From a virus: a stretch of DNA of 33,113 bases. A program made the position numbers and the translations under genes. Where the stretch lies: positions 1-33,113 of the IMG/VR virus record IMGVR_UViG_3300020446_000042; one strand, written 5' to 3'. Under the pieces are notes generated by a model. The model was not told the DNA's origin, ran no database searches, and worked only from the letters and a program-made list of their open reading frames with translations. Shown here in pieces: positions 7,911-14,450 of the stretch; the first letter of the stretch is position 1; every line of letters starts with the position of its first letter.

Positions 7911-8129
7911 ATGTTCACAGCCGTAATCATAGCCTGTCATGTTGCAAGCGCAGATATGTGCATGACTATAACAGACAATCGTGGTCCTTACGAAACAGAA
8001 GAGAGATGTAAGGAGCGTATTGATGAAATGGCGTATGACCTCATGGGATTGTGGACTACTTATCGTATGCCTATGATATTTAAAATGACAAGTTGTTTAA
8101 CAGGCGATGGCACAGAAGTATTCACATAA
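7911..8129 (+). CDS. Small exported-type Cys-containing protein
   Basis: 72 residues with four cysteines at about positions 9, 17, 33 and 62. The first 14 residues (FTAVIIACHVASA) are hydrophobic and end in a plausible Ala-x-Ala signal cleavage site, although the usual positive N-terminus is missing. The remainder is mixed-charge. Small proteins with this pattern occur in marine phages as unnamed genes. The gene has its own promoter (7855) and sits just after the head genes. The Shine-Dalgarno is weak. A periplasmic or host-envelope role is possible but inferred only from the signal-like start and cysteines. Confidence 0.65.
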   Translation: MFTAVIIACHVASADMCMTITDNRGPYETEERCKERIDEMAYDLMGLWTTYRMPMIFKMTSCLTGDGTEVFT

Positions 8130-8149
8130 TAAATTAAATGTGATATAAT
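8121..8149 (+). promoter_or_regulatory. Sigma70-type promoter upstream of the 8177 gene
   Basis: TTCACA (8121-8126), a 17-base spacer, and a perfect TATAAT (8144-8149) preceded by TGA, giving an extended -10. The -35 hexamer is formed by the last two sense codons of the upstream gene. Predicted start is near 8157, and a clean AGGAGA ribosome site (8165-8170) follows. This is the closest -10 match to consensus among the four promoters I found. Confidence 0.75.
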
Positions 8150-8176
8150 ACAGCATCACTTATTAGGAGATGAGTT

Positions 8177-8860
8177 ATGAATTATATCACAAGCAATATA
8201 CCGTATTTTAAGGTTTGGGTACGACGAGAATATACAACAAACTTTGACCGATATCAAGGAGAATTTCTTCATGCAATGGCGATAGGGATAACAACCCTAC
8301 CAATGCGAACTCTTAGTTTCCAAGTTATGTTTACTGGATGTGAGGAAGAAGAAAATGTACACGGTGGTGCTATGTGGGCTAGGATGCCTCTCACTGCACT
8401 TGTAGGTGACACACCTTTAGATGAGTGGCCTGAACCAATACCTACTTACCTTGCACAGCCTTGGGATTGCCAATCACACCATCATTCGGTGTTTGTACTG
8501 AATAGAGCGACACCATGCCCTTGGTTGGCAAAGATAGACGGGGAGTTCTACCCTGCTAAATATTACTTTACTGTCGATTATACCGACACTGAGGTAGCTG
8601 ATGACCCTGCTCAACACAAACAAAGTCATGTTTTGGAATTGTTGGATGCAGGTAAGTGGACAGGCAACATGGTTGCCCTTCCCAACAACAGAGTCCGTGT
8701 TACTAATCCTGCGTGGTTTGTAACAGGAGAAGGCCCACCAGACTTTGCACCAAGCCAGTGGGTACACCATTCTAAACAAGACCCTAACTACGTAAGTGAT
8801 ACGGCAAGGGTATTTGATAATCTTTATGCGGAGACAGATTATGAAGAAGATGATGAATAA
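8177..8860 (+). CDS. Hypothetical protein, 227 aa, own promoter
   Basis: The product is globular-looking and rich in aromatic residues, Trp, His and Pro, with a very acidic C-terminus (ETDYEEDDE). Notable stretches are NIPYFKVWVRREY near the N-terminus, QSHHHSVFVLN near residue 100, and PCPWLAKIDGEFYPAKYYFT. No membrane segment is seen. The composition is unlike the flanking virion and basic proteins. I cannot name a family; I believe homologues exist in marine phages as conserved hypotheticals. AGGAGA at 8165-8170 supports the start, and the promoter at 8121 means it can be expressed apart from the head genes. The Trp/His-rich core could suit binding or virion roles, but this is speculative. 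Confidence 0.75.
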   Translation: MNYITSNIPYFKVWVRREYTTNFDRYQGEFLHAMAIGITTLPMRTLSFQVMFTGCEEEENVHGGAMWARMPLTALVGDTPLDEWPEPIPTYLAQPWDCQSHHHSVFVLNRATPCPWLAKIDGEFYPAKYYFTVDYTDTEVADDPAQHKQSHVLELLDAGKWTGNMVALPNNRVRVTNPAWFVTGEGPPDFAPSQWVHHSKQDPNYVSDTARVFDNLYAETDYEEDDE

Positions 8861-9089
8861 AAAGAGCAAGGGCATGGCTCGTGGTGGACGCACTGCCATG
8901 AAATCTAAGGGATATGCCAAAGGTGGTAAGATGCGGTCTAAAGGCATGGCTAAAGGCGGCAAGATGAAGATGCGGTCTAAAGGCATGGCTAAAGGCGGTG
9001 CAGTGGGTGGTAAAAAAGGCAAAGCCATGACTGTTGCACAGATACGTGCTGCTGCAAAGAAAAAAGGCTATAAACTAGTAAAGGCGTAG
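8841..9089 (+). CDS. Small Lys/Gly-rich repeat protein
   Basis: 82 residues, strongly basic, built from short K-G-M-A-K-G-G repeats (KMRSKGMAKGG occurs twice, with earlier degenerate copies) followed by a helical tail TVAQIRAAAKKKGYKLVKA. An upstream in-frame ATG exists at 8796, but GGAGA at 8830-8834 sits six bases from 8841 and there is no site for the earlier one. It overlaps the preceding gene by 20 bases. Histone- or protamine-like nucleic-acid binding is suggested by charge alone. It is the first of six very basic small proteins in this island. Confidence 0.75.
   Translation: MKKMMNKKSKGMARGGRTAMKSKGYAKGGKMRSKGMAKGGKMKMRSKGMAKGGAVGGKKGKAMTVAQIRAAAKKKGYKLVKA
8928..8998 (+). repeat. Tandem 39-bp duplication inside the Lys/Gly-rich gene
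   Basis: Positions 8928-8959 and 8967-8998 are identical over 32 bases, with a period of 39 bases (13 codons), so the repeat keeps the frame and encodes two copies of KMRSKGMAKGG. Identity at third positions indicates a recent duplication or ongoing slippage/recombination, unlike other repeats in the window, which have diverged at silent sites. Confidence 0.85.
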
Positions 9090-9091
9090 TC

Positions 9092-9241
9092 ATGGCTAGA
9101 CAGGGACTATATGCCAACATAGCTGCCAAAAAACGCAGAATAAAAGCTGGCAGCGGAGAGACCATGCGTAAACCCGGAAGTAAGGGTGCGCCAAGCAAAG
9201 CTAACTTTAGACGTGCAGCACAAACAGCTAGGAAGAAGTAA
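9092..9241 (+). CDS. Very short conserved basic protein (MARQGLYANI type)
   Basis: 49 residues, small enough to be missed by gene callers. It starts MARQGLYANIAAKKRRIKAG, contains MRKPGSKGAPSKANFRRA and ends in TARKK. I recognise the pattern LYANI...KR..I..GSGE.MRKPGSKGAP as recurrent in marine phages and, from memory, in some algal giant viruses; its function is unassigned. The ATG lies two bases after the previous stop, and its TAA overlaps the ATG of the next gene by one base, so the three genes are translationally chained. Basic charge suggests nucleic-acid or membrane contact; this is inference. Confidence 0.75.
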   Translation: MARQGLYANIAAKKRRIKAGSGETMRKPGSKGAPSKANFRRAAQTARKK

Positions 9242-9525
9242 TGGCTCGTAAACAAGATAAGATGCCAGCCCGTAACAAGAAGAACTTTCGACCAACGAAA
9301 GCAGGGGCTGGTATGACTAAAGCTGGGGTAGCTGCTTATCGGCGTAAGAACCCCGGTTCAAAATTAAAAACAGCAGTGACAGGGAAAGTAAAGCCGGGTA
9401 GCAAAGATGCTAAACGGCGTAAATCTTTTTGCGCTAGGTCTGCTGGACAAATGAAGAAGTTTCCTAAAGCAGCAAAAAATCCTAACAGCCGTTTGCGTCA
9501 AGCAAGGAAGAGATGGAAATGCTAA
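9241..9525 (+). CDS. Basic conserved protein, DUF6321-like
   Basis: 94 residues, rich in Lys/Arg, with the hallmark blocks GAGMTKAGVAAYRRKNPGSK, LKTAVTGKVKPGSK, AKRRKSFCARSAGQMKKFP and NPNSRLRQARKRWKC. I remember this family from marine phages and algal viruses, possibly under the name DUF6321; the name should be checked. It has two cysteines (in SFCARS and at the C-terminal residue). No function is established to my knowledge. It overlaps the previous gene by one base and the next by seven. High charge and conserved Ser/Cys/Arg blocks suggest a specific nucleic-acid binding role rather than a generic basic tail. Confidence 0.8.
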   Translation: MARKQDKMPARNKKNFRPTKAGAGMTKAGVAAYRRKNPGSKLKTAVTGKVKPGSKDAKRRKSFCARSAGQMKKFPKAAKNPNSRLRQARKRWKC

Positions 9526-9902
9526 CTGCATTGATTGGACCTATAAGCAATATCGCTTCTACGTGGCTTGAGGGCAAGGTAGAAGAGAAGAAAGCACAGT
9601 CAGCTACGAAGGTAGCCAAGGCTCAAGCGGAAGCTGTGGTTATGCAGAAAAAAGCTACGGGTGAAATTGATTGGGACTTGGAGATGGCCCGTGCTTCGTC
9701 TTCAAGTTGGAAAGACGAGTGGCTGGTAATTTTGTTTAGTATTCCGCTGATACTAGCCTTCATACCGGGCATGGAAGGAGTGGTACAAAATGGGTTCGAA
9801 CAACTCAACAAGATGCCTGAATGGTATCAATATTCCTTGGGAGTTATCGTTGCCGCTTCTTTTGGCGTACGTTCAGCTACAAAATTCTTTGGTAAAAAGT
9901 GA
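9519..9902 (+). CDS. Putative holin, GTA 3-TM type membrane protein
   Basis: 127 residues. Holins form lesions in the inner membrane to let the endolysin out. The protein has an N-terminal amphipathic or hydrophobic segment (LTALIGPISNIAS), a charged Lys/Glu/Gln helix, SSSWKDEW followed by a membrane segment (LVILFSIPLILAFIPGM), and a second (WYQYSLGVIVAASFGV). This arrangement resembles the three-TM holin family of gene transfer agents. ATGs occur at 9513 and 9519; AAGGAAG at 9504-9510 is too close to the first, so 9519 is chosen. A lysozyme gene lies about 700 bases downstream. A second small membrane protein at 10372 is an alternative or partner holin. Confidence 0.65.
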   Translation: MLTALIGPISNIASTWLEGKVEEKKAQSATKVAKAQAEAVVMQKKATGEIDWDLEMARASSSSWKDEWLVILFSIPLILAFIPGMEGVVQNGFEQLNKMPEWYQYSLGVIVAASFGVRSATKFFGKK

Positions 9903-9919
9903 TAGGTTAGGAGATTAGT

Positions 9920-10375
9920 ATGATTCGTCGTAGAAGCCGTACAGGAGGCATTAGACAAATAGGTAGAGGCCCGGTAAGAAATAAACCTACTCGTTCAGGT
10001 GATAGTCCTAAAAGACCTAAATTACCAACAAGAGTTAGGGCAGGTAAAAGTTCATTTGGAACAGGTCGAGTTACAGATGCTCAAAAGAGAGCTATGCAAG
10101 CGACATTAAGAGGTAAACTGCAACAAGTCAAACGCAGACGCTCGAATACTACACCAGAACAAAGCGCAAGATTTAAACAAGCTGCAGAACTATTTAAACG
10201 TAGACGTTCAGGACAGCGACCAGCTAGGCCAACACAGAGATTAACTGCACAACAACGTTCAAGGTTGGCTGCACAAAGAAGGGCAGCGCAAGCACGAGGT
10301 AGAGGAAGCAGAGGTAGAAATTTAGCTAGGCGTCTTACTAATAGAATGGGTCCTAGAACATTAAGGCGTAGATGA
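9920..10375 (+). CDS. Arg-rich, extremely basic protein
   Basis: 151 residues, roughly a quarter Arg, with runs such as KRRRS, FKRRRSGQRPARP and LAAQRRAAQARGRGSRGR, ending RTLRRR. There are almost no acidic residues. The centre (DAQKRAMQATLRGKLQQVKR, then TPEQSARFKQAAELFKRRR) has helical spacing. A clean AGGAGATTAG ribosome site precedes the ATG, so high translation is likely. Composition resembles protamines or DNA-condensing proteins, but it lies between two holin-like genes, so membrane or peptidoglycan contact is also possible. I recognise no family. Confidence 0.7.
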   Translation: MIRRRSRTGGIRQIGRGPVRNKPTRSGDSPKRPKLPTRVRAGKSSFGTGRVTDAQKRAMQATLRGKLQQVKRRRSNTTPEQSARFKQAAELFKRRRSGQRPARPTQRLTAQQRSRLAAQRRAAQARGRGSRGRNLARRLTNRMGPRTLRRR

Positions 10376-10584
10376 TGGCTGATTGGTGGAAAAGATATCT
10401 TCAATTTAATGTTACAGCCAAGCTAACTATGATTGCTTCTGTTGCAATGTCATGGCGTTGTGCAGAGTGGTTTATGAACTTAGAAGACCCTACAACACAA
10501 CAGTCTGCATTTGTCTCCGTTATCATGGGTGTTATGACAGGTGTGTACGGTATCTATCTAGGTAGAGAATCTAGGGGTAAGTGA
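10372..10584 (+). CDS. Small membrane protein, possible second holin
   Basis: 70 residues (69 if the second ATG at 10375 is used; the two starts give 4-base or 1-base overlap with the previous stop). It begins MADWWKRYLQF, then has two hydrophobic segments around LTMIASVAMSWRC and FVSVIMGVMTGVYGIYLG, and ends with a charged ESRGK. Size, two membrane spans, charged tail and position directly before the lysozyme fit a holin or holin-partner. Its stop overlaps the lysozyme start by one base. Confidence 0.65.
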   Translation: MMADWWKRYLQFNVTAKLTMIASVAMSWRCAEWFMNLEDPTTQQSAFVSVIMGVMTGVYGIYLGRESRGK

Positions 10585-11072
10585 TGCAATATAATCGTGA
10601 AGCACTCATCGACCAGTTGATTTTACATGAGGGTTTGAAGTTGCAAGTCTATCAAGACCACCTTGGCATTGATACAATCGGTGTTGGCAGGAACCTTGAA
10701 GACCGAGGTATCACTGACGGCGAACTTGCTTTTATGAACATGCTTAAAACAGAAGTGTACGAACAGGGCATAACAGAAGCTCATGCTCGTTTTCTTTTAT
10801 CCAATGACATAGACATTGTAGAAAAAGAATTAATTGCATCACACCCTTGCACAGCAGGACTTGATGATGTTCGTTGTCGTGTGCTTTTAGACATGGCGAT
10901 AAATCTCGGTATGCCAAGATTAAACAAGTTTAAAAACATGTGGAAAGCTATACATGACCGCGATTTTTCTTTAGCAGCAGTTGAGATGCTTGATTCGCGT
11001 TGGGCATCGCAAGTAGGACAACGGGCGGTACGTTTGGCTACCGCTATGCGGGATGGGGAGTTAGTATGTTAA
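10584..11072 (+). CDS. Endolysin, T4-type lysozyme (GH24)
   Basis: 162 residues, the usual size for T4 lysozyme-type muramidases, which cleave the N-acetylmuramic acid to N-acetylglucosamine β-1,4 bond of peptidoglycan. The catalytic triad is intact: Glu16 in LILHEG, Asp25 in VYQDHLG and Thr31 in DTIGVGR, with the E-x8-D-x5-T spacing of T4 lysozyme. The C-terminal half has the expected helical bundle (VLLDMAINLGMPRLNKFKNM and SRWASQVGQRAVRLATAM). A GTG at 10581 could extend it by one codon, but the ATG at 10584, overlapping the upstream TGA, is preferred. There is no signal peptide or SAR segment, so it needs a holin. Confidence 0.92.
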   Translation: MQYNREALIDQLILHEGLKLQVYQDHLGIDTIGVGRNLEDRGITDGELAFMNMLKTEVYEQGITEAHARFLLSNDIDIVEKELIASHPCTAGLDDVRCRVLLDMAINLGMPRLNKFKNMWKAIHDRDFSLAAVEMLDSRWASQVGQRAVRLATAMRDGELVC

Positions 11073-11305
11073 AGCCACCTAAGTACAGAGACGCTTTGCA
11101 AGAATTAAAAAAAGGCGGCAAAGTAAAGAAAAGCAAAAGCCGTGTCAACGAAGCTGGTAACTATACCAAGCCTAGTATGAGAAAGCGTCTGTTCAACCGT
11201 ATTAAGGCAGGTGGAAAAGGCGGCAGGCCGGGACAATGGTCAGCAAGAAAAGCGCAAATGCTGGCTTCTGCCTACAAGAAAGCAGGGGGCGGATATAAAA
11301 ACTGA
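11066..11305 (+). CDS. Small basic conserved protein
   Basis: 79 residues. The start at 11066 is set by GGGGAG at 11055-11060 and gives a 7-base overlap with the lysozyme stop; a longer reading from 11000 has no ribosome site. Hallmarks are LKKGGKVKKSKSRVNEAGNY, TKPSMRKRLFNRIKAG and GRPGQWSARKAQMLA, with a Gly-rich end GGGYKN. I remember this VNEAGNYTKP...PGQWSARKAQ pattern from marine phages and algal giant viruses as an unnamed family. Strongly basic with Gly loops; nucleic-acid binding is likely but unproven. Confidence 0.8.
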   Translation: MLKPPKYRDALQELKKGGKVKKSKSRVNEAGNYTKPSMRKRLFNRIKAGGKGGRPGQWSARKAQMLASAYKKAGGGYKN

Positions 11306-11775
11306 TGGTCGTAGCAGAGGTACTGACAGGAATCGCTCTTGTAAAACAGGCCACAGACTTTATCAAGTCCCAAATCAACACCGCTAAAGATATCGGGGAG
11401 ATAGCAGGACAGATAGACGACCTGTTTCGCGGTGAGCAAGAAGCACAAAAAGCACGTAACAAAAAAGCAGGTGTAGATACGTTTAGCGTTAACACGGTTG
11501 CTCAAGAGGTTATTGATGCAAAATTGGCGGCTGAGAAACTGCGCGAGGTGTCCGTTCTTGTAGACATGCGGTTTGGACCGGGAACGTGGGCAGGTATTGT
11601 TAACGAACGTGCAAAGCGTATACAGGAAGCAAAAGAAGCAGAAAAGCAGCGGCGTATAGAAAAGGCTCGTAAAGAACATCAGTTTTGGGAGGCGGCAAAG
11701 GCAACAGCAATAGCTGTAATTGCAATCGTAGCAATGGTCACCTGCTTTGTTGTTGTGTTGACTTATTCTAGCTAG
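11305..11775 (+). CDS. Tail-anchored coiled-coil membrane protein
   Basis: 156 residues. The N-terminus is mildly hydrophobic (EVLTGIALVKQATDFI). A long charged helical region follows (around VNERAKRIQEAKEAEKQRRI), then one strong C-terminal membrane segment (ATAIAVIAIVAMVTCFVVVL) and four residues. That makes it a C-tail-anchored inner-membrane protein with a cytoplasmic or periplasmic coiled coil. It follows the lysozyme and basic gene with a one-base overlap, so a lysis role is possible. Classical inner-membrane spanins have the membrane segment at the N-terminus, so this would be reversed. No outer-membrane lipoprotein partner is seen. Confidence 0.7.
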   Translation: MVVAEVLTGIALVKQATDFIKSQINTAKDIGEIAGQIDDLFRGEQEAQKARNKKAGVDTFSVNTVAQEVIDAKLAAEKLREVSVLVDMRFGPGTWAGIVNERAKRIQEAKEAEKQRRIEKARKEHQFWEAAKATAIAVIAIVAMVTCFVVVLTYSS

Positions 11776-11786
11776 AACCGTATACT
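11758..11786 (+). promoter_or_regulatory. Sigma70-type promoter upstream of the 11806 gene
   Basis: TTGACT (11758-11763), a 17-base spacer and TATACT (11781-11786). The -35 lies inside the last codons of the membrane-protein gene and the -10 just after its stop. Expected start is near 11793, followed by TTTGGAGA and the ATG at 11806. It could drive the 85-aa gene, the basic protein, the adaptor and the nozzle. Confidence 0.7.
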
Positions 11787-11805
11787 AGAGTATTTGGAGA
11801 AATAA

Positions 11806-12063
11806 ATGGGTTTGCCTAAATTAGCGATAGACGCTTTACTTTTTAAATATCAGGCGGAGATGAAAGATGCAACGTATGTACTTAGCAATTACCTCAGTAA
11901 TCCGGTTGCTGTGGGAGAACATCCAGACTTGCTTGAAGAAATGGACAAAGCAGTTGATAAATATGCTGAAGCGAATGAAAAGTTTGCTACGCTTGTAAAG
12001 CTAACTCAGGAGAATAAAGATGGCACTAAAAAAGAGCCAACGCTCTTTGAAGGCATGGACTAA
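11806..12063 (+). CDS. Small helical hypothetical protein
   Basis: 85 residues, acidic and helical (LAIDALLFKYQAEMKDATYV, then EEMDKAVDKYAEANEKFATL), with no Cys or membrane segment and a C-terminus EPTLFEGMD. The start has GGAG at 11796-11799. It is the first gene after the promoter at 11758 and overlaps the next basic gene by 44 bases in another frame. Acidic helices beside a strongly basic partner gene could suggest a complex, but that is speculation. I cannot name the family. Confidence 0.75.
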   Translation: MGLPKLAIDALLFKYQAEMKDATYVLSNYLSNPVAVGEHPDLLEEMDKAVDKYAEANEKFATLVKLTQENKDGTKKEPTLFEGMD

Positions 12064-12280
12064 ACAGAAGTGGCGTACCAAAAGTGGTAAACCGTCGACA
12101 CAGGGTCCAAAAGCAACCGGGGAAAGATATTTACCTGAGAAAGCCATTAAGTCCCTATCAGCGAAAGAGTACGCTGCAACAACCCGTGCTAAAAGAAAAG
12201 CAACTAAAGCAGGTAAACAAGTCTCTAGACAACCCAAAAAGATTGCTAAAAAAGTACGTCGTCATAGAAGAGTAACATGA
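12020..12280 (+). CDS. Small basic conserved protein, DUF5872-like
   Basis: 86 residues with the distinctive blocks SLKAWTKQKWRTKSGKPSTQ, GPKATGERYLPEKAI and KEYAATTRAKRKATKAGKQ, ending in a Lys/Arg-rich tail. I recognise this WTKQKWRTKSG...GERYLP...KQ pattern from marine phages and algal large DNA viruses; I believe it is called DUF5872. AGGAG at 12008-12012, seven bases upstream, sets the start. It overlaps the preceding gene by 44 bases and the adaptor by four (ATGA). The function is unknown. Conserved Trp/Lys blocks suggest a folded binding domain rather than a simple polycation. Confidence 0.82.
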   Translation: MALKKSQRSLKAWTKQKWRTKSGKPSTQGPKATGERYLPEKAIKSLSAKEYAATTRAKRKATKAGKQVSRQPKKIAKKVRRHRRVT

Positions 12281-12939
12281 CCTATCTCGAATTAATCAAT
12301 TCTGTCTTACGTGAAATTAATGAGGTGGAGATTACCACGGTCAGTACAACTCGTGGTATTCAAACATCTGTTAAAGACTTTATTAACAAAGCACAGCGAG
12401 ACATTATTAATTCTGAAGTTGAATGGCCTTTCACAGTGGTCAATCAGTCTTTTACTACCACAGCAAGCACAGCAGAGTATAGTCGTGAAACAAATGCAAA
12501 GACAGTAGATTTTGACAGCTTTACTGTACAAGAATCTGCAACCACCGCAGAAAGAACACTACGATACTTGTCTTTTGAAGAATACTTAGAAGGCTACAAT
12601 GAAGTAGATACAAATCCGAATGGAGACTCTGAAGGTTTACCTAGATTTGTTTACTCTACACCAGACAACAAAATTGGTTTATCTCCCGTTCCTGACGTAT
12701 CTACATACACAATAAGATATTATTATTATCAGACAACCACAGATATGTCTGCAAATACAGATACACCAACCATACCTGAACGTTTTCACGATGTAATTGT
12801 AAACCGTGCAAGATATTTTGCACATATGCTTCGTTCAGACGTGCAGTTTTCGCAACTTGCATTGCGTGATTACGAGGCTGGTCTTGCTCGTATGCGTATC
12901 GAACTCATCAACAAGAAAGACTACATGAGAGCAGTTTAA
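12277..12939 (+). CDS. Head-to-tail adaptor (T7 gp11 / P22 gp4 type)
   Basis: 220 residues, a typical size for the adaptor ring that joins portal to nozzle in podoviruses. It begins TYLELINSVLREINEVEITT and KDFINKAQRDIINSEVEWPF, the helical pattern seen in these adaptors, followed by β-rich sequence (YTIRYYYYQTTTDMSAN), then TIPERFHDVIVNRARYFAHM and a terminal helix with ALRDYEAGLARMRIELINKK. It is directly followed by the nozzle gene (TAATG overlap). The start overlaps the upstream stop by four bases. Confidence 0.82.
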   Translation: MTYLELINSVLREINEVEITTVSTTRGIQTSVKDFINKAQRDIINSEVEWPFTVVNQSFTTTASTAEYSRETNAKTVDFDSFTVQESATTAERTLRYLSFEEYLEGYNEVDTNPNGDSEGLPRFVYSTPDNKIGLSPVPDVSTYTIRYYYYQTTTDMSANTDTPTIPERFHDVIVNRARYFAHMLRSDVQFSQLALRDYEAGLARMRIELINKKDYMRAV

Positions 12940-14447
12940 TGGCAGATACCTCGCTTCTTAGCCCGTTTGTTGTCCGTTTGGGCGGTGGCTTGGTATTGGA
13001 TAAAGATACTTTTTCTATCCCGCCGGGTGCTGCCTTACAGCTACAAAACTTTGAACCAGACATTAACGGTGGTTATCGTCGCCTTAATGGGTATACTAAA
13101 TTTGATTCTAATCAGGTAGGTGGTTCGTCAGGCACAATTCTTGGGATACATATATACAAAGACCAAGTAATTGTTGCAAAAGGTACGTCTGTATTTAAAA
13201 GTACAGGCAGCGGATACACTAGTATAGATACAGGTCGCACCAGTGCTGGAAGATACAATTTTGTAAACTTCAACTTCAACGGCACAGATAAAATGATTAT
13301 GGTAGACGGTTCAAACCTTGCGTCTGTCTTTGATAATTCTTCTGTAACTGACATAAACACAACTAACAGACCAGCAGACCCTGCATTTGTAGAAATATTT
13401 AAAGGGCATATATTTTTCGGCGGGATGTCAAGTAACCCTGCAGAGTTAGTATTTACTTCACCATTTTCTGAAAATGATTTTAGTTCAAGTGATGCAGGAA
13501 GTTTTAAGGTAGATGAACCTGTAGTAGGTATAAAAGTTTTCCGTGAAGAACTTTTTATATTTTGCCAAGATTCTATATTTAAAGTTACAGGCTCTAGTTC
13601 ATCTAATTTTAACGTTGTTCCAGTTACCCGTGCTACTGGTTGTATTGATGGTTTTAGTATTCAAGAAATATCAGGTGACCTCGTTTATTTAGCCCCTGAT
13701 GGTTTACGTACGATTGCTGGTACTGAAAGAATTGGTGACGTGGAACTGGGTACGATTTCTAAGCAGGTGCAGCCTCGCTTGGATAACGTTGACACAGACC
13801 GTATCTCTAGTGTTGTTATTCGTACTAAATCACAGTACCGTTTGTTTTTTCCAAGTGATACAGGAACTGATGCCTCATCACCGGGATTATTAGGTGTTAT
13901 TAAAGCTGGTGTCGATGGCGGTGTTGGTTGGGAATATGCCGACTTAAAAGGCATTAGAGCTTCTTGTTGTGTTTCTGGATTTATCAGTGGCGTAGAAACA
14001 GTTTTACATGGTGGTTATGATGGGTATGTATACAAGCAAGAATCTGGGAATACTTTTGATGGGTCTAATATAGCGGCTGTTTACACTGGTCCAGATTATA
14101 CAATGGGGGATGCTGGCATCCGTAAGATGATGCAGCGTATCATTTGGAACTACGATAACGAAGGCACAGTGAACTCAAACTTTCGTATTCGATATGATTT
14201 TAATGCAAGCACAACCCCTCAACCAAATACATACACTTTAAATACTGGTGCTGCCATAGCTATTTATGGTAACCCATCATCAACTTACGGAACAGCCGTG
14301 TATGGTTCATCAGGTTCACCTCTTGTACGTCAAAGTATAGAAGGCGGTGGATTTACAGTTGCGGTAAGATTAGACGATACAGCAGGTGCTGCACCAATTT
14401 CATTGAAAGGTTACCAACTGGAGTTTACTCCGGGTGGAAGGAGATAA
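12939..14447 (+). CDS. Tail nozzle / stabilisation protein (P22 gp10 / T7 gp12 type)
   Basis: 502 residues, close in length to P22 gp10. These proteins form a β-propeller-containing tube below the adaptor through which DNA leaves. Evidence: N-terminal block SIPPGAALQLQNFEPDINGG then YRRLNGYTKF, repeated β-strand units with alternate hydrophobic residues (KMIMVDGSNLASVFD, GHIFFGGMS, EELFIFCQDSIFKVTG), and a segment around LVYLAPDGLRTIAGTERIGD near residue 250. The gene order adaptor, nozzle, fibre is standard. No enzymatic motif is seen. Confidence 0.8.
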   Translation: MADTSLLSPFVVRLGGGLVLDKDTFSIPPGAALQLQNFEPDINGGYRRLNGYTKFDSNQVGGSSGTILGIHIYKDQVIVAKGTSVFKSTGSGYTSIDTGRTSAGRYNFVNFNFNGTDKMIMVDGSNLASVFDNSSVTDINTTNRPADPAFVEIFKGHIFFGGMSSNPAELVFTSPFSENDFSSSDAGSFKVDEPVVGIKVFREELFIFCQDSIFKVTGSSSSNFNVVPVTRATGCIDGFSIQEISGDLVYLAPDGLRTIAGTERIGDVELGTISKQVQPRLDNVDTDRISSVVIRTKSQYRLFFPSDTGTDASSPGLLGVIKAGVDGGVGWEYADLKGIRASCCVSGFISGVETVLHGGYDGYVYKQESGNTFDGSNIAAVYTGPDYTMGDAGIRKMMQRIIWNYDNEGTVNSNFRIRYDFNASTTPQPNTYTLNTGAAIAIYGNPSSTYGTAVYGSSGSPLVRQSIEGGGFTVAVRLDDTAGAAPISLKGYQLEFTPGGRR

Positions 14448-14450
14448 TAA

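Noticed and set aside
8474-9028. 184-aa antisense open frame rich in Pro/Leu
   Set aside because: It is the mirror of the Lys/Gly repeat gene and the 227-aa gene, has no ribosome site, and its low-complexity Pro/Leu/Ala repeats are explained by the repeats on the other strand.
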